From Terriglobus roseus (GTDB lineage Bacteria; Acidobacteriota; Terriglobia; Terriglobales; Acidobacteriaceae): DNA of 64,000 nt. Position numbers and translations under genes: made by a program. The notes under the pieces are model-generated. The model saw only the letters and a list, made by a program, of their open reading frames with translations, ran no database searches and was not told the origin of the DNA. Below, piece by piece: positions 51,184-59,772 of the stretch (position 1 is the first letter of the stretch; the number at the start of each line of letters is the position of its first letter). The stretch covers positions 3,782,001-3,846,000 of the forward strand of contig NZ_FNSD01000001.1 of NCBI RefSeq assembly GCF_900105625.1, in the 5' to 3' direction.

Positions 51184-51218
51184 CTCCACTCATGCGCCTT
51201 CTTTGCGCATGAGTGGGA
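51184..51218. repeat. Dispersed hairpin repeat copy
   Basis: TCCACTCATGCGC, loop, GCGCATGAGTGGGA; a nearly perfect stem down to the outer bases. Confidence 0.65.
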
Positions 51219-51255
51219 TATCGCGCGAAGCGCGACCCTGGCTGGAACAGTGCAA

Positions 51256-51295
51256 CCCACTCATGACGATGAAGCCGTCATGAATGGGGCACCCC
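51256..51295. repeat. Dispersed hairpin repeat copy with a compensated stem
   Basis: CCCACTCATGACG, loop, CGTCATGAATGGGGCACCCC. Compared with copy 2 the stem base GCGC is replaced by GACG and its partner by CGTC, so pairing is kept. Confidence 0.65.
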
Positions 51296-51407
51296 CTCGG
51301 TGATGCCGCCAGGTAGCGTGACCCGCGATCGTTTCGGTATTTTGTCCCCAGCTTTCCTCAGCCTCCGCTCGATGGCCACCGGCCTATTGCGCGATACTTG
51401 AAGGCAA

Positions 51408-52337
51408 GTGAGCGAGACGGTCGAACTCGAAGAGCGGGGGAGCGAGCAGGCGGAACCGCAGGCGCCTGCCGGTGAATCGCTGGTCCTGCAGTCTCCTCCG
51501 ACGCCGGAGCCGGCAAAGCAGCCGAAGAAGCGTGAGCCTTCGCCTCCAAAGGAAGAGGCTTCGCAGTCGCCCTTCATGCTCACCGTGGGAGCCGTCTATG
51601 ATGGCCCGCTGGATCTGTTGCTCGATCTGATCCGTCGGCAATCGATCGATATTTACGACATCCCGATTGCTCGCCTGACCGAACAGTTCCTGGCTTACAC
51701 CGAGACGCTGAAGCAGACGGACGTCGACTCTGCCGGCGACTTTATCTACACGGCTGCGTTGCTCATTCACATCAAGAGCAAGATGCTGCTACCGCGTGAA
51801 GCGAGCGGCATTGCCGCAGGTGAGATTGAGGATCCGCGTCGTGAACTGGTCGAGCGGCTGTTGGAGCATGAACGCTTCAAGGCCGCCGCGCAGATGCTGA
51901 TGCAGAAGCAGCAGATCGAAGACGCGACATGGACCACGCCGGGGATTCGCGAGTTCAAGGAACAGGTGAGTGCCGAGCGGGAGATCGATGCGGACACCAC
52001 GGACCTTGTGCGTGTCTTCGGCGAGATCATCGAGCGGCTGCGCAAGCGCCCTGTGCTGAACGTGAACGAAGAGACCGTCACGGTAGCCCAGATGATCGAG
52101 TACACGAAACGTCGCCTGATGCTCGAAGACAAGCCGACGAGCCTTCGGAAGCTGCTGCAAAATACGCACTCGCAACAAGCGCTGATCTGCATGTTCCTGG
52201 CAATGCTGGAGCTGGTACGGCTGCAGGCGATCCTGCTGCGCCAGTCGGACAAGTTCGGGGACATCCTGATTAAGAAGACCGACGAGTTCGACGAAGTGCT
52301 GGCGCACCAGGAACGCATGCGGGACGACTGGCGCTAA
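51408..52337 (+). CDS. scpA: Segregation and condensation protein A
   Basis: 309 residues from GTG 51408. An acidic, Pro-rich N-terminal extension of ~50 residues precedes the kleisin core: YDGPLDLLLDLIRRQSIDIYDIPIARLTEQFLAY and AGDFIYTAALLIHIKSKMLLPRE are the ScpA/MukF-type signature. The C-terminal winged helix contains the usual FLAMLELVRLQAILLRQ. ScpA links the heads of the SMC dimer; its partner ScpB is encoded at 54995. Confidence 0.95.
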   Translation: MSETVELEERGSEQAEPQAPAGESLVLQSPPTPEPAKQPKKREPSPPKEEASQSPFMLTVGAVYDGPLDLLLDLIRRQSIDIYDIPIARLTEQFLAYTETLKQTDVDSAGDFIYTAALLIHIKSKMLLPREASGIAAGEIEDPRRELVERLLEHERFKAAAQMLMQKQQIEDATWTTPGIREFKEQVSAEREIDADTTDLVRVFGEIIERLRKRPVLNVNEETVTVAQMIEYTKRRLMLEDKPTSLRKLLQNTHSQQALICMFLAMLELVRLQAILLRQSDKFGDILIKKTDEFDEVLAHQERMRDDWR

Positions 52338-52778
52338 CGCGCGGACGGAAGGTCCGCGACTTCCCAGCCGGGCCAAGGCCCCGTGGTGTCGGGACGAGTG
52401 AAGTACTGCGGACAGAAGGTCCGCGACTTCTCAGCCCAGGGCAAGGCCTGGGTGTCGGGACGAGGCAAGCACTGCGGACTGAAGGTCCGCGACTTCCCAG
52501 CCCAGGGCAAGGCCCTGGGTGTCGGGACGAGGAAAGCACTGCGGACTGAAGGTCCGCGACAAACTCTCTCGCTGCCTGCGATATCGGTAGCTGCCAATCT
52601 TTGTCGCGGGCTTACAGCCCGCAGCACGAAATGCAACCGTTGACCCAGGGCTTTGCCTGGGCTGGGGAGTCGCGTGCTTACAGCCCGCCTTCTTGGGATC
52701 AGCCATCGAACAGCTAAACAGGACAGGCCCCAGACAACTCATCAGCCACCCGGGCCGGCATTAAGCCATGTGTCCGCT
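52338..52778. other. Intergenic region with tandem repeat and hairpins
   Basis: 441 bp between scpA and the convergent glycosidase gene. The first half is the 66-67 bp tandem array. The second half has further short inverted repeats (GCGGGCTTACAGCCCGC at ~52606-52622; CCCAGGGC/GCCTGGG around 52645-52670). No coding frame is credible. Confidence 0.6.
52341..52562. repeat. Tandem repeat, 3.3 copies of a 66-67 bp unit
   Basis: Units start at 52341, 52408, 52474 and 52541 (last partial). Each opens with GCGGAC, one variable base, GAAGGTCCGC (itself a hairpin), continues with a CCAGGGC...GCCCTGG-type hairpin and ends TGTCGGGACGAG. Inner bases of the second hairpin vary between units. No spacers and no cas genes, so not CRISPR. 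Confidence 0.8.
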
Positions 52779-54353
52779 CTAACGCGTGATGTCGACATAC
52801 TCGTCCGCTCGCAACGACCGCTTTGACTTCGGTCTGCCGGGAATGCGCAGACTTACTGTCGTCGATGGCGTCCGGTTGCTGATGCCGACGAGTGCCTTGG
52901 GCGTGCCGTCTTTCGTCGTAATCAACCGGGCACCTTCACTCTCAAGGGTTGCGATCAACCTGCCATTCAGCGACAGGCTTGCAGATTTGCCGGTGTAGTG
53001 CATCTCGGCGATCTTGCCGTCATTGGCCTTCATGCGGAAGCTGGCGTTCTGTGCGGCGGGATGGCCGGCGCGGATGTTCCACCACAGCTCATCGCCTTCG
53101 TCGTGCACGCCTGCCAGGCGCCATGTGTAGGTGGTCATCACCAGCGATGATGGCGAGTATTTTGGCGCCTCGTCGGGGGAGAAGGTGCCGCTGACGGGGT
53201 CGATGCCCTGACGGAAGGTGGGGTCTTTCTGGAGGGCTTCGCACCATTGATCCATCATCCAGGCGAAGTCGGAGGAGCGACCGTAGTGGTCCATCCATCG
53301 TGATGCGCGCATGGCGGTGAGCGACTGTGACGATCCACCCCAGGAGTTGCGCGGGATGGGGCGGACGAAGGTCGGCTCATCGATTGCGGAGGATGGCATG
53401 GGGAACTGCGGCCAGAAACCTTCGGGGCGATGAATCTGCCGCTGCCACAGCGTGTCGAAGAGTTGCTGGTCCGGGACGTGTTCGCTGCAGACGCGCGAGA
53501 GGATGTCGCAGTTGATCCTGACGAAGTGGTTTTGCGCGTCCACGTCGTAGAAGGCTGCGTCCTCTGCGACGTAAAGCTTGCTGAGGATGAGTTGGCGGAT
53601 GGTGGCTGCCTTCTCCTGCCACATGCTTGCTTCAGCCGTTTTGCCAAGCGCCTGCGCCATGGCTGCGAGGGCGATGCGCGCGCCGTAGGTGGTGGCCGAT
53701 AGGTCCGGGCAGAGCCGTGGGAGCGAGGCATTCTTCGGGATGTTGCGGGCGCTGCCGTCGGGGCAGGCGTTGGCCATGCCGTGCCAGCGCGGGCTGTTGT
53801 CCATGCCGGTGTCATAGGTGCAGAAGCCCTCGACGAGGCCGGTACCGCGCGTGTTGCGATAGCGCATGAGCCAGTCGTCCCAGCGCGAGCAGGAGGCGTA
53901 TGCCTTCTCCAGCAGTTCGTGGTCAGCCGTGGCCTTTGCGAGATCCCACGCGGTTGCCGCGATGGGGACGACCATCTGGATCTGCGCCCAGCCGGGCGAG
54001 GTGACGTTGGCCTTGTTGTTCGCGGGGAGCTGGCCGTCTTCCTTCTGCAGCTCGAAGAAGGTGAGGTGGCTGTTGCGCGCGGCGTCAGGGCGGAACTTGC
54101 GGTAGAGAAGTGCCTCGTGCGGGCCGCACTCCATCCAGATGCCGGCGTAGGAGGAGCCTTCGATGAGCACGGGACCGGGGAAGCGGGGCATGATCTGCAC
54201 GTTGCCCGCGAGGACGCTGAGAGCCTTGTCGTAGGTCGCCTGCCAGCGCGTGTTGCTTGTACGGAAGGTGGGTTCGCTGCTGGCGAATGCGCTGCTGTCA
54301 CGTGTGGTTGTGAGTACGGCGGCGGATGCGGCTAGGAATTCCCGGCGGTTCAT
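52779..54353 (-). CDS. Tat-exported glycoside hydrolase-like protein ((alpha/alpha)6 fold)
   Basis: 524 residues. The N terminus NRREFLAASAAVLTTT has the twin-arginine RRxFL export motif. The body resembles MGH1/GH63- and trehalase-like (alpha/alpha)6 glycosidases: LLEKAYASCSRWDDWLMRYRNTRG, the acidic GFCTYDTGMDNSPRWHGM and FWPQFPMPSSA, NSWGGSSQSLTAMRASRWM. A small beta domain closes the chain (SASLSLNGRLIATLESEG). It probably trims oligosaccharides or a polymer in the periplasm; substrate unknown. Confidence 0.75.
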   Translation of the reverse strand: MNRREFLAASAAVLTTTRDSSAFASSEPTFRTSNTRWQATYDKALSVLAGNVQIMPRFPGPVLIEGSSYAGIWMECGPHEALLYRKFRPDAARNSHLTFFELQKEDGQLPANNKANVTSPGWAQIQMVVPIAATAWDLAKATADHELLEKAYASCSRWDDWLMRYRNTRGTGLVEGFCTYDTGMDNSPRWHGMANACPDGSARNIPKNASLPRLCPDLSATTYGARIALAAMAQALGKTAEASMWQEKAATIRQLILSKLYVAEDAAFYDVDAQNHFVRINCDILSRVCSEHVPDQQLFDTLWQRQIHRPEGFWPQFPMPSSAIDEPTFVRPIPRNSWGGSSQSLTAMRASRWMDHYGRSSDFAWMMDQWCEALQKDPTFRQGIDPVSGTFSPDEAPKYSPSSLVMTTYTWRLAGVHDEGDELWWNIRAGHPAAQNASFRMKANDGKIAEMHYTGKSASLSLNGRLIATLESEGARLITTKDGTPKALVGISNRTPSTTVSLRIPGRPKSKRSLRADEYVDITR

Positions 54354-54357
54354 TCGG

Positions 54358-54879
54358 TCAGGCTAGCAGAGCGCGATAGATGGCCTCTGTCGCCTCGTTG
54401 TAGCAGCAGAAGATCGCTCGTTCGACGCCGCTGGCTTGCAGGTGTTCGCGGACGGTTGCGATGGCGATGCCTGCGGCGCGGTTGGGTGGGAAGCGATAGA
54501 CGCCCGTGCTGATAGCCGGGAAGGCGATGGACCTCACGTTGTGCTCGCGGGCGAGTTCCATGCAGCGGCGGTAGCAGCTCCGCAGCAGGGCATCCTTGGC
54601 GTCTTCGGCAGTTTTGCCGCCACGTTTGACGCTCCAGACCGGGCCTGCGGTGTGGAAGATCCATGTTGCGGGCAGGTTGAAGCCGGGTGTGGCCTTCGCG
54701 TCGCCGGTTGCACAACCGCCGAGGGGTGCCGTGGCGGCGAGCAGGTGGGCTTTGCCCGCGGCGCGATGGATGGCGCCGTCGACCCCTCCTCCACCTTTGA
54801 GCTTTGTGTTGGCGGCGTTTACGATGGCGTCGACTGCCAGCTTCGTGATGTCGCCCCGAATCACTTCCAGTTCTGCCAC
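54358..54879 (-). CDS. Macro-domain ADP-ribose hydrolase (YmdB-like)
   Basis: 173 residues, one macro domain. IVNAANTKLKGGGGVDGAIHRAAG is the ADP-ribose-binding signature with the catalytic asparagine and aspartate of MacroD/YmdB O-acetyl-ADP-ribose deacetylases; AFPAISTGVYRFPPNRAAGIA is the second binding loop. It lies 4 bp upstream of the glycosidase gene on the same strand, so the two may be cotranscribed. Confidence 0.93.
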   Translation of the reverse strand: MAELEVIRGDITKLAVDAIVNAANTKLKGGGGVDGAIHRAAGKAHLLAATAPLGGCATGDAKATPGFNLPATWIFHTAGPVWSVKRGGKTAEDAKDALLRSCYRRCMELAREHNVRSIAFPAISTGVYRFPPNRAAGIAIATVREHLQASGVERAIFCCYNEATEAIYRALLA

Positions 54880-54994
54880 GTTCGGTCTCCCCTGACAGAA
54901 TGGGATGCACGGTCGGCGGGCGCGGGCAGGTACACTGCTTTAGGCCCCGCGAACCGAGCCGGACGAACCTACAGACGAGCGCAAACCCGAACGA

Positions 54995-56188
54995 ATGAGC
55001 CTCAAGTCCAAGATCGAAGCTGTCATCTACGCCTCCGAAGAACCAGTCACACTGCCGCAGCTTGTGGGCCTGCTGGCCGGCGAAGCGCAGGCGGAACTGG
55101 ATGAGATCGCCGCGAACCAGTCGACGTTGCCGCTGGACGGCGAGCCCGAACAGACAGGCAAGGATGAGCAACAGACCGGACGCAGTGTGCTGGAGGCGGG
55201 TACACGTGAGTCGAACGAGGCCGATTCGTCGGAAGAGCAGGCCGTCGATCAGGGCGAAGTCGCTGGCGCTACGCCGGATGGCGCTCCTGTGGAGCCTGAG
55301 GCGGTTGCGGAGCTTGATAACTCGGAAGCGACGGCGGAACCGTCCGAACTTGCTGACGAGGGCTTGGAGAGCGTCGAACCGAAGCCGGATACGGAGGCAG
55401 AGAAGCGTCTGCAGCGGGACCGCGATCGCGCTGTGCGGGATCACATTCGGCGGGTGTGTGACAGCCTGATCCGCGAGTATGCGGAGAGCGACCGTGGGAT
55501 TGAGATTCGTGAAGTCGCAAGCGGCTTTCGCATGGGCACCAAGCCCGAATATCACGATGCCGTGCGCGGTTTCGTGAAGAGCCTGAAGCCGGCGCTGAAG
55601 CTGACGCTGCCTGCGCTCGAGACTCTTGCCGTTGTGGCTTACAAGCAGCCGGTGACGGCTGCGGAGATCTCAGAAATTCGTGGTGTCGATTCGGCCGGTG
55701 TGCTGGGCGGCCTGATGACGCGGAAGCTGATTGCGACGGCCGGCCGCAAGCAGGTGATCGGTCGGCCGATGCTCTACAAGACGACGCGCGATTTCCTATT
55801 GCGCTTCGGTCTGAAGGACGTGAACGAGCTGCCGTCGATGGAAGAGTTTGAGCGTATGGCCGGCGAGCTTGCGGAACAGGAAGACCTGCCAATGGATGGC
55901 AGCGCGGACGGCATCATCGAAGAAGCGAATGCGCGCGGCGACGCGGAGATGATCCGCGATGTGAATGAGCCTGCGGCTGAGAGTGAAGAGACTCCATCGA
56001 CGGCTGAGACGCCTGTCGAGACGACAACGAACGATAACGAGGAAGCCACTGCGGAGAGCGCAGCGGGAGGGAACGATGAAGAACAGGGAATCGAAGGACA
56101 AGCCGCTGTACGTGCCACAGACGAAGCTGGCGAAGACTCCGGAAGTGAAGAAGATCACATCGAAGGCGTCGAAGAAGTTAAAGCCTAG
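54995..56188 (+). CDS. scpB: Segregation and condensation protein B with long acidic insertions
   Basis: 397 residues, about twice a standard ScpB. The core is clear: KSKIEAVIYASEEPVTLPQLVGLL at the start, then VCDSLIREYAESDRGIEIREVASGFRMGTKPEY, LPALETLAVVAYKQPVTAAEISEIRGVDSAGVLGGLMTRKLI and KTTRDFLLRFGLKDVNELPSMEEF. An acidic stretch of ~110 residues (about 35-140) is inserted inside the first winged helix, and another acidic tail of ~100 follows the core. Both are rich in Glu, Asp, Ala. The 3' end overlaps the rluB-like gene by 113 bp. Confidence 0.92.
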   Translation: MSLKSKIEAVIYASEEPVTLPQLVGLLAGEAQAELDEIAANQSTLPLDGEPEQTGKDEQQTGRSVLEAGTRESNEADSSEEQAVDQGEVAGATPDGAPVEPEAVAELDNSEATAEPSELADEGLESVEPKPDTEAEKRLQRDRDRAVRDHIRRVCDSLIREYAESDRGIEIREVASGFRMGTKPEYHDAVRGFVKSLKPALKLTLPALETLAVVAYKQPVTAAEISEIRGVDSAGVLGGLMTRKLIATAGRKQVIGRPMLYKTTRDFLLRFGLKDVNELPSMEEFERMAGELAEQEDLPMDGSADGIIEEANARGDAEMIRDVNEPAAESEETPSTAETPVETTTNDNEEATAESAAGGNDEEQGIEGQAAVRATDEAGEDSGSEEDHIEGVEEVKA

Positions 56189-57077
56189 CGAACCGGAAAA
56201 GCCTGCAGGCACGCGTCTGCAGAAGATTCTTGCCGACGCCGGCATCGCCTCTCGCCGCAAGGCTGAGGAACTGATCCTGGAGGGCCGCGTTCAGGTCAAT
56301 GGCACGGTGATTACCGAGCTGGGGACGCGCGCCGACGCTGCGAAGGATCACATCCGTGTCGATGGCAAGCTGCTTCAGGGCCCTCAGGAGCACCGTTACT
56401 TCATGGTGAACAAGCCACGCGGCTACGTGACGACGATGGAAGATCCGGAGCGCCGCGATACGGTTGTCGACCTGTTGAAGGAGTCGGCACGTCTGTCCGG
56501 TAAGAAGCTCGATGTGCGGCTGTATCCCGTTGGTCGTCTCGATTACAACTCCGAAGGTCTGCTGCTGATGACGAACGATGGCGACCTTGCCAACTCGTTG
56601 TCGAAGGCGGCGAACTCCGTTGAGAAGACGTACCTGGTGAAGGTGGCGGGACGTCCGACCGAGGACTCGATCAACCAGTTGCGCACCGGCGTGATGATCG
56701 ATCGCGGCCGCCTGGCGGAGACTCGTGGCGAGCGCCGCGATCGTGTGTTGACCGCGCCCGCAAAGGTGGAGCTGGCGCGTGGTGGCGAGAACCCGTGGTA
56801 CGAGGTCACGCTGACCGAAGGTCGCAATCGTCAGTTGCGCAAGATGTTCGAGGAGATCGGACATCACGTCGAGAAGATTCGCCGCATTGGTTATGGCGCG
56901 CTGGTGCTTGATGTTCCGACGGGTGAGTTCCGTGAGCTGACGCCGGGTGAGGTGATGGCCCTGGGCCGCGCTGCGGCCGGTAAGAAGGTCGAGCGGAAGC
57001 ACAAGCTGCCGGATGCTGCGAAGCTCAAGCAGATGGGCCAGAAGACCGGTTCACGTGGAGCTCGGCCTCGGTTCTAG
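56076..57077 (+). CDS. rluB: 23S rRNA pseudouridine synthase, RluB-like
   Basis: 333 residues from ATG 56076, which has GGGAGGG before it and lies inside scpB in another frame. A basic start (KKITSKASKKLKP) precedes an S4 RNA-binding domain (RLQKILADAGIASRRKAEELI) and the RsuA/RluB catalytic domain with the aspartate in VGRLDYNSEGLLLMTNDG, and GRNRQLRKMFEEIGHHVEKIRRIGYG. The basic C-terminal tail may add RNA contacts. Modifies the 23S rRNA peptidyl-transferase region; exact site not readable. Confidence 0.93.
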   Translation: MKNRESKDKPLYVPQTKLAKTPEVKKITSKASKKLKPSEPEKPAGTRLQKILADAGIASRRKAEELILEGRVQVNGTVITELGTRADAAKDHIRVDGKLLQGPQEHRYFMVNKPRGYVTTMEDPERRDTVVDLLKESARLSGKKLDVRLYPVGRLDYNSEGLLLMTNDGDLANSLSKAANSVEKTYLVKVAGRPTEDSINQLRTGVMIDRGRLAETRGERRDRVLTAPAKVELARGGENPWYEVTLTEGRNRQLRKMFEEIGHHVEKIRRIGYGALVLDVPTGEFRELTPGEVMALGRAAAGKKVERKHKLPDAAKLKQMGQKTGSRGARPRF

Positions 57078-57142
57078 CAGTGTTGGAAATATTCTTGAGG
57101 GCACGGCTCTGGCCATGCCATCTCGATCACCAGAGAGGACCG

Positions 57143-57183
57143 GGCTTTAGCCGCTGAGGAGAAATCCCTCAGGGACTAAAGCC
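57143..57183. repeat. Imperfect intergenic hairpin repeat
   Basis: Outer arms GGCTTTAG/CTAAAGCC and inner arms CTGAGG/CCTCAG form a 41-nt hairpin in the gap after rluB. Its right half recurs at 42391. Confidence 0.55.
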
Positions 57184-57305
57184 GTTTCCTTTTGCGAGCG
57201 GGGTTGGCGGCTGAAGCCATGCCTCTCCGAAAGATTGCGAACGTCAACTCGTGCGAGCACATCAGGATGTACCTCAGCGGAATTTTGAGAAGACCCTGCG
57301 AGCGC

Positions 57306-58265
57306 TCAGGGAACGAAGACCAATCGCTTCCCGCCCGTATTGCGTGTCCATGCGTTGGTCACATCGCTCAGCGGCACAGTCTCCGTTTCGATAACGAACT
57401 TTGTCGTCGCCGCAGCGGCATACATGGTGCGCAAAGATTCCAGGATGGCTTGCGCGGATAGACTGCCGAGGCCGCTGCCGAGTATTTCTACGCCGGACGA
57501 GCGCAGGATGTCTGCGGGCAGAGGAATGGTGCGGCCGCTGATAGCGCCGATCTGCACGAAGCGGATGCGGGGTTCGCCGCGCAGCGAGCCGTGACCGCCG
57601 CATGCCGTGAGGATGGCGAGTGCTGATGGTCCCCACAGGTAATCGAGTACGACCTGGATGCCACCGCCTTGAACGACCGGATCGAAGCGTTTGGTAAGTT
57701 CTTCATCGGTGCCGTTGAGCGAGATGGTCTCGGTGGCACCAAGATCGCGAAGGCCTTCGAGTGCTGCTTCACCGCGACCTGTGGCAACGATACGGGATGC
57801 GCCCAGGTACTTTGCGACCTGAATGGCCTGACGGCCCGCGGTGCCGGTGGCCCCGTTGATCAGGACGGCTTCCCCGCTCTGAAAGTTTGCGCGTCCCAGC
57901 AGAGAACCCCACGTGGCCAGGCCAGGATTGCCCAGCGCTGCAGCGGTCACGTCATCCAGCGAATCGGGCAGAGCGATGGTGCGTCTACGGTCGACGACAG
58001 TCCACTCTGCCATGGAGCCGGTCTCTGGTCCGACAAAGTAGACACGCGTGCCGTCGGGCAGCGTACCGACGCCATCATTGCCGGGGATGGCAGGGAAGAC
58101 TGGTTCGGAGCTGTAGTGCGTACCGCTTGCCTGTCCCCGTACCAGGTTAGTCAATGCTGCAGCCTTCACCCGTACCAGAACGTCGTCTTCGGTGGGTTCC
58201 GGTTGTTCGATCTCGCCGTAGCGTGGGGAAACTCCAAAGCGGTCGACCAGTGCTGCATGCATCAT
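57306..58265 (-). CDS. Zinc-free alcohol dehydrogenase/quinone oxidoreductase-like protein
   Basis: 319 residues from ATG 58265 (several ATG codons nearby give the same frame). Medium-chain dehydrogenase fold: N-terminal GroES-like part (EDDVLVRVKAAALTNLVRGQASG, GNDGVGTLPDGTRVYF) and NADPH-binding part with AVLINGATGTAGRQAIQVAKYLGA. No zinc-ligand cysteines are seen. Probably reduces quinones or enones. It ends at 57306, 228 bp from rluB. Confidence 0.88.
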   Translation of the reverse strand: MMHAALVDRFGVSPRYGEIEQPEPTEDDVLVRVKAAALTNLVRGQASGTHYSSEPVFPAIPGNDGVGTLPDGTRVYFVGPETGSMAEWTVVDRRRTIALPDSLDDVTAAALGNPGLATWGSLLGRANFQSGEAVLINGATGTAGRQAIQVAKYLGASRIVATGRGEAALEGLRDLGATETISLNGTDEELTKRFDPVVQGGGIQVVLDYLWGPSALAILTACGGHGSLRGEPRIRFVQIGAISGRTIPLPADILRSSGVEILGSGLGSLSAQAILESLRTMYAAAATTKFVIETETVPLSDVTNAWTRNTGGKRLVFVP

Positions 58266-58307
58266 GCTCATACGCAGCAGATGCGTGCAGCACTGGGATG
58301 GCGTCAA

Positions 58308-59093
58308 CTAAATCTGCGATGACGCTAATGGGCTTAGGTAAAGGTTTGTGATGTTGTTCACGATATCTGCATCGCTCAGGCCCGGGCGGTGCGAGATCTC
58401 TTTCCATTCTGGTGAACTGCCGAAGACGGACCAGTTGGCGCTGAGTGTCGGGAGATCCGGGAAGGTGAGCATGTACGTCAGCGACGGTAGGCGCGTGCCT
58501 GCGAGATTGTGGCCGAAGAAGACGGGGGTGAGTCCGGACTTCTGGAAGATGGCAATCTCGCCACCTTCGAACATTCCAACCTTCTTGGCGTGCGCTGCGT
58601 AGCTTGGGCTCTCGTACGTGCGGAGCTGGAAGATGCGCTTGGTGGGCTTGGGTGCGATGAGCTTCGGGAAGCCGTTGAAGGCGCCCATCATTGAAACTTC
58701 GGATCGCTGGAAGGCGGTGGCGGTCGCAGGCGCTGCCCAGAACTCTGCAGCGGCCTTGCTAAACTCGGCATAGTCTGGCAGGCGCATGTCGAGCGTCAGC
58801 AGCATCTCGGCGGATGTGGACGGGATAAGCGCGTAGTAGGTCGGTGTCTCTGGACCGATGTCAATCTTGAAGGTGCCGACGCGGTCGATGCCCATGCGGT
58901 TTAGCGCGGGGATCAGCGCATGCGCAAAGTAGTTTTGCACCATGGTGGTCTGTGGGCCGTTGCGCAGCTCGTAACGCCGCAGCTGGTAGAACTCCCTGGG
59001 TGCTGCCGGTGCCTGTGCCATACCTTGTCCCTCAACCATTGCCATCGCGGGCAACGAAGCTGCAGCCGTTGCCATGAACTTTCTTCTGTCCAA
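58308..59093 (-). CDS. NIPSNAP-family protein with Tat signal
   Basis: 261 residues from TTG 59093. That start is chosen because GGAGG stands six bases before it and translation then opens directly with the twin-arginine signal DRRKFMATAAASLPAMA; an in-frame start at 59168 would put 25 unrelated residues ahead. The mature protein has two NIPSNAP ferredoxin-like halves (YQLRRYELRNGPQTTM and RIFQLRTYESPSYAAHAKKVGMFEGGEIAIFQKSGL, PSLTYMLTFPDL). Members are periplasmic or soluble proteins of unknown chemistry. Confidence 0.85.
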   Translation of the reverse strand: MDRRKFMATAAASLPAMAMVEGQGMAQAPAAPREFYQLRRYELRNGPQTTMVQNYFAHALIPALNRMGIDRVGTFKIDIGPETPTYYALIPSTSAEMLLTLDMRLPDYAEFSKAAAEFWAAPATATAFQRSEVSMMGAFNGFPKLIAPKPTKRIFQLRTYESPSYAAHAKKVGMFEGGEIAIFQKSGLTPVFFGHNLAGTRLPSLTYMLTFPDLPTLSANWSVFGSSPEWKEISHRPGLSDADIVNNITNLYLSPLASSQI

Positions 59094-59276
59094 TGTCGTC
59101 CTCCGGGCACAGCGTAAAGGCGTGCCGCACTGCTCACAATACCAGCGGTTGCGCGTCCGTGCGGTCATCGTCTTTTCACCTTCAAGGTGGGTGACAAATG
59201 AGGGTCTGTGGCATCAAAATGCCTGTGCTGGATCGGGGGCTGCACTGCCGCGGTCCGGTAGCAGGAGGTAGTTGTA

Positions 59277-59753
59277 GTGGCAAAGGCAATCGCAACATTT
59301 GCTGCGGGATGCTTCTGGGGCGTGGAAGCGCGCTTGGATGAGATTCCCGGAGTTCTGGAAACATCCGTTGGATACGAGGGTGGCACGATCGATCACCCAA
59401 CTTACAAAGATGTCTGTACCGGCAGTACCGGTCATGCAGAGGCTGTGCAGATAACCTACGATCCATCGCGAGTGAGTTATGACGCACTGCTGGATCAGTT
59501 CTTTTCCCTGCATGATCCAACCCAATTGAATCGACAGGGTCCTGATTTTGGTACGCAGTATCGGAGTGCCGTGTTTGTGCACGATGAGCAGCAGTGGCGC
59601 GAGGCGAGGGAGAAGATCGCAGATCTGAATGCAGCGGGAGTCTTTCGCCAGCCGATCGCTACAGCCATCGAGCCTGCGGGAACCTTCTGGAAGGCAGAGG
59701 AATATCACCAGAAGTACCTTGAGAAGCGCGGCATGGTGGCTTGTCACATTTGA
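59277..59753 (+). CDS. msrA: Peptide methionine (S)-S-oxide reductase
   Basis: 158 residues from GTG 59277 with AGGAGG upstream. Catalytic motif GCFWGVE with C12, then GYEGGTIDHPTYKDVCTGSTGHAEAVQITYDP, HDPTQLNRQGPDFGTQYRSAVF and the C-terminal WKAEEYHQKYLEKRG. Repairs oxidised methionine. The C-terminal resolving region carries one cysteine (MVACHI). It converges with a glycosyltransferase gene. Confidence 0.95.
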   Translation: MAKAIATFAAGCFWGVEARLDEIPGVLETSVGYEGGTIDHPTYKDVCTGSTGHAEAVQITYDPSRVSYDALLDQFFSLHDPTQLNRQGPDFGTQYRSAVFVHDEQQWREAREKIADLNAAGVFRQPIATAIEPAGTFWKAEEYHQKYLEKRGMVACHI

Positions 59754-59772
59754 GCAAACGAGCAGTCAAAGA

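Noticed and set aside
52341-52562. CRISPR array
   Set aside because: Units are contiguous with no unique spacers, and no cas gene is in the window.
53255-54301. Minus-strand frame of 348 codons overlapping the glycosidase gene
   Set aside because: Another frame of the same strand, almost only Ala/Ser/Pro/Arg/Thr; a high-GC frame-shadow.
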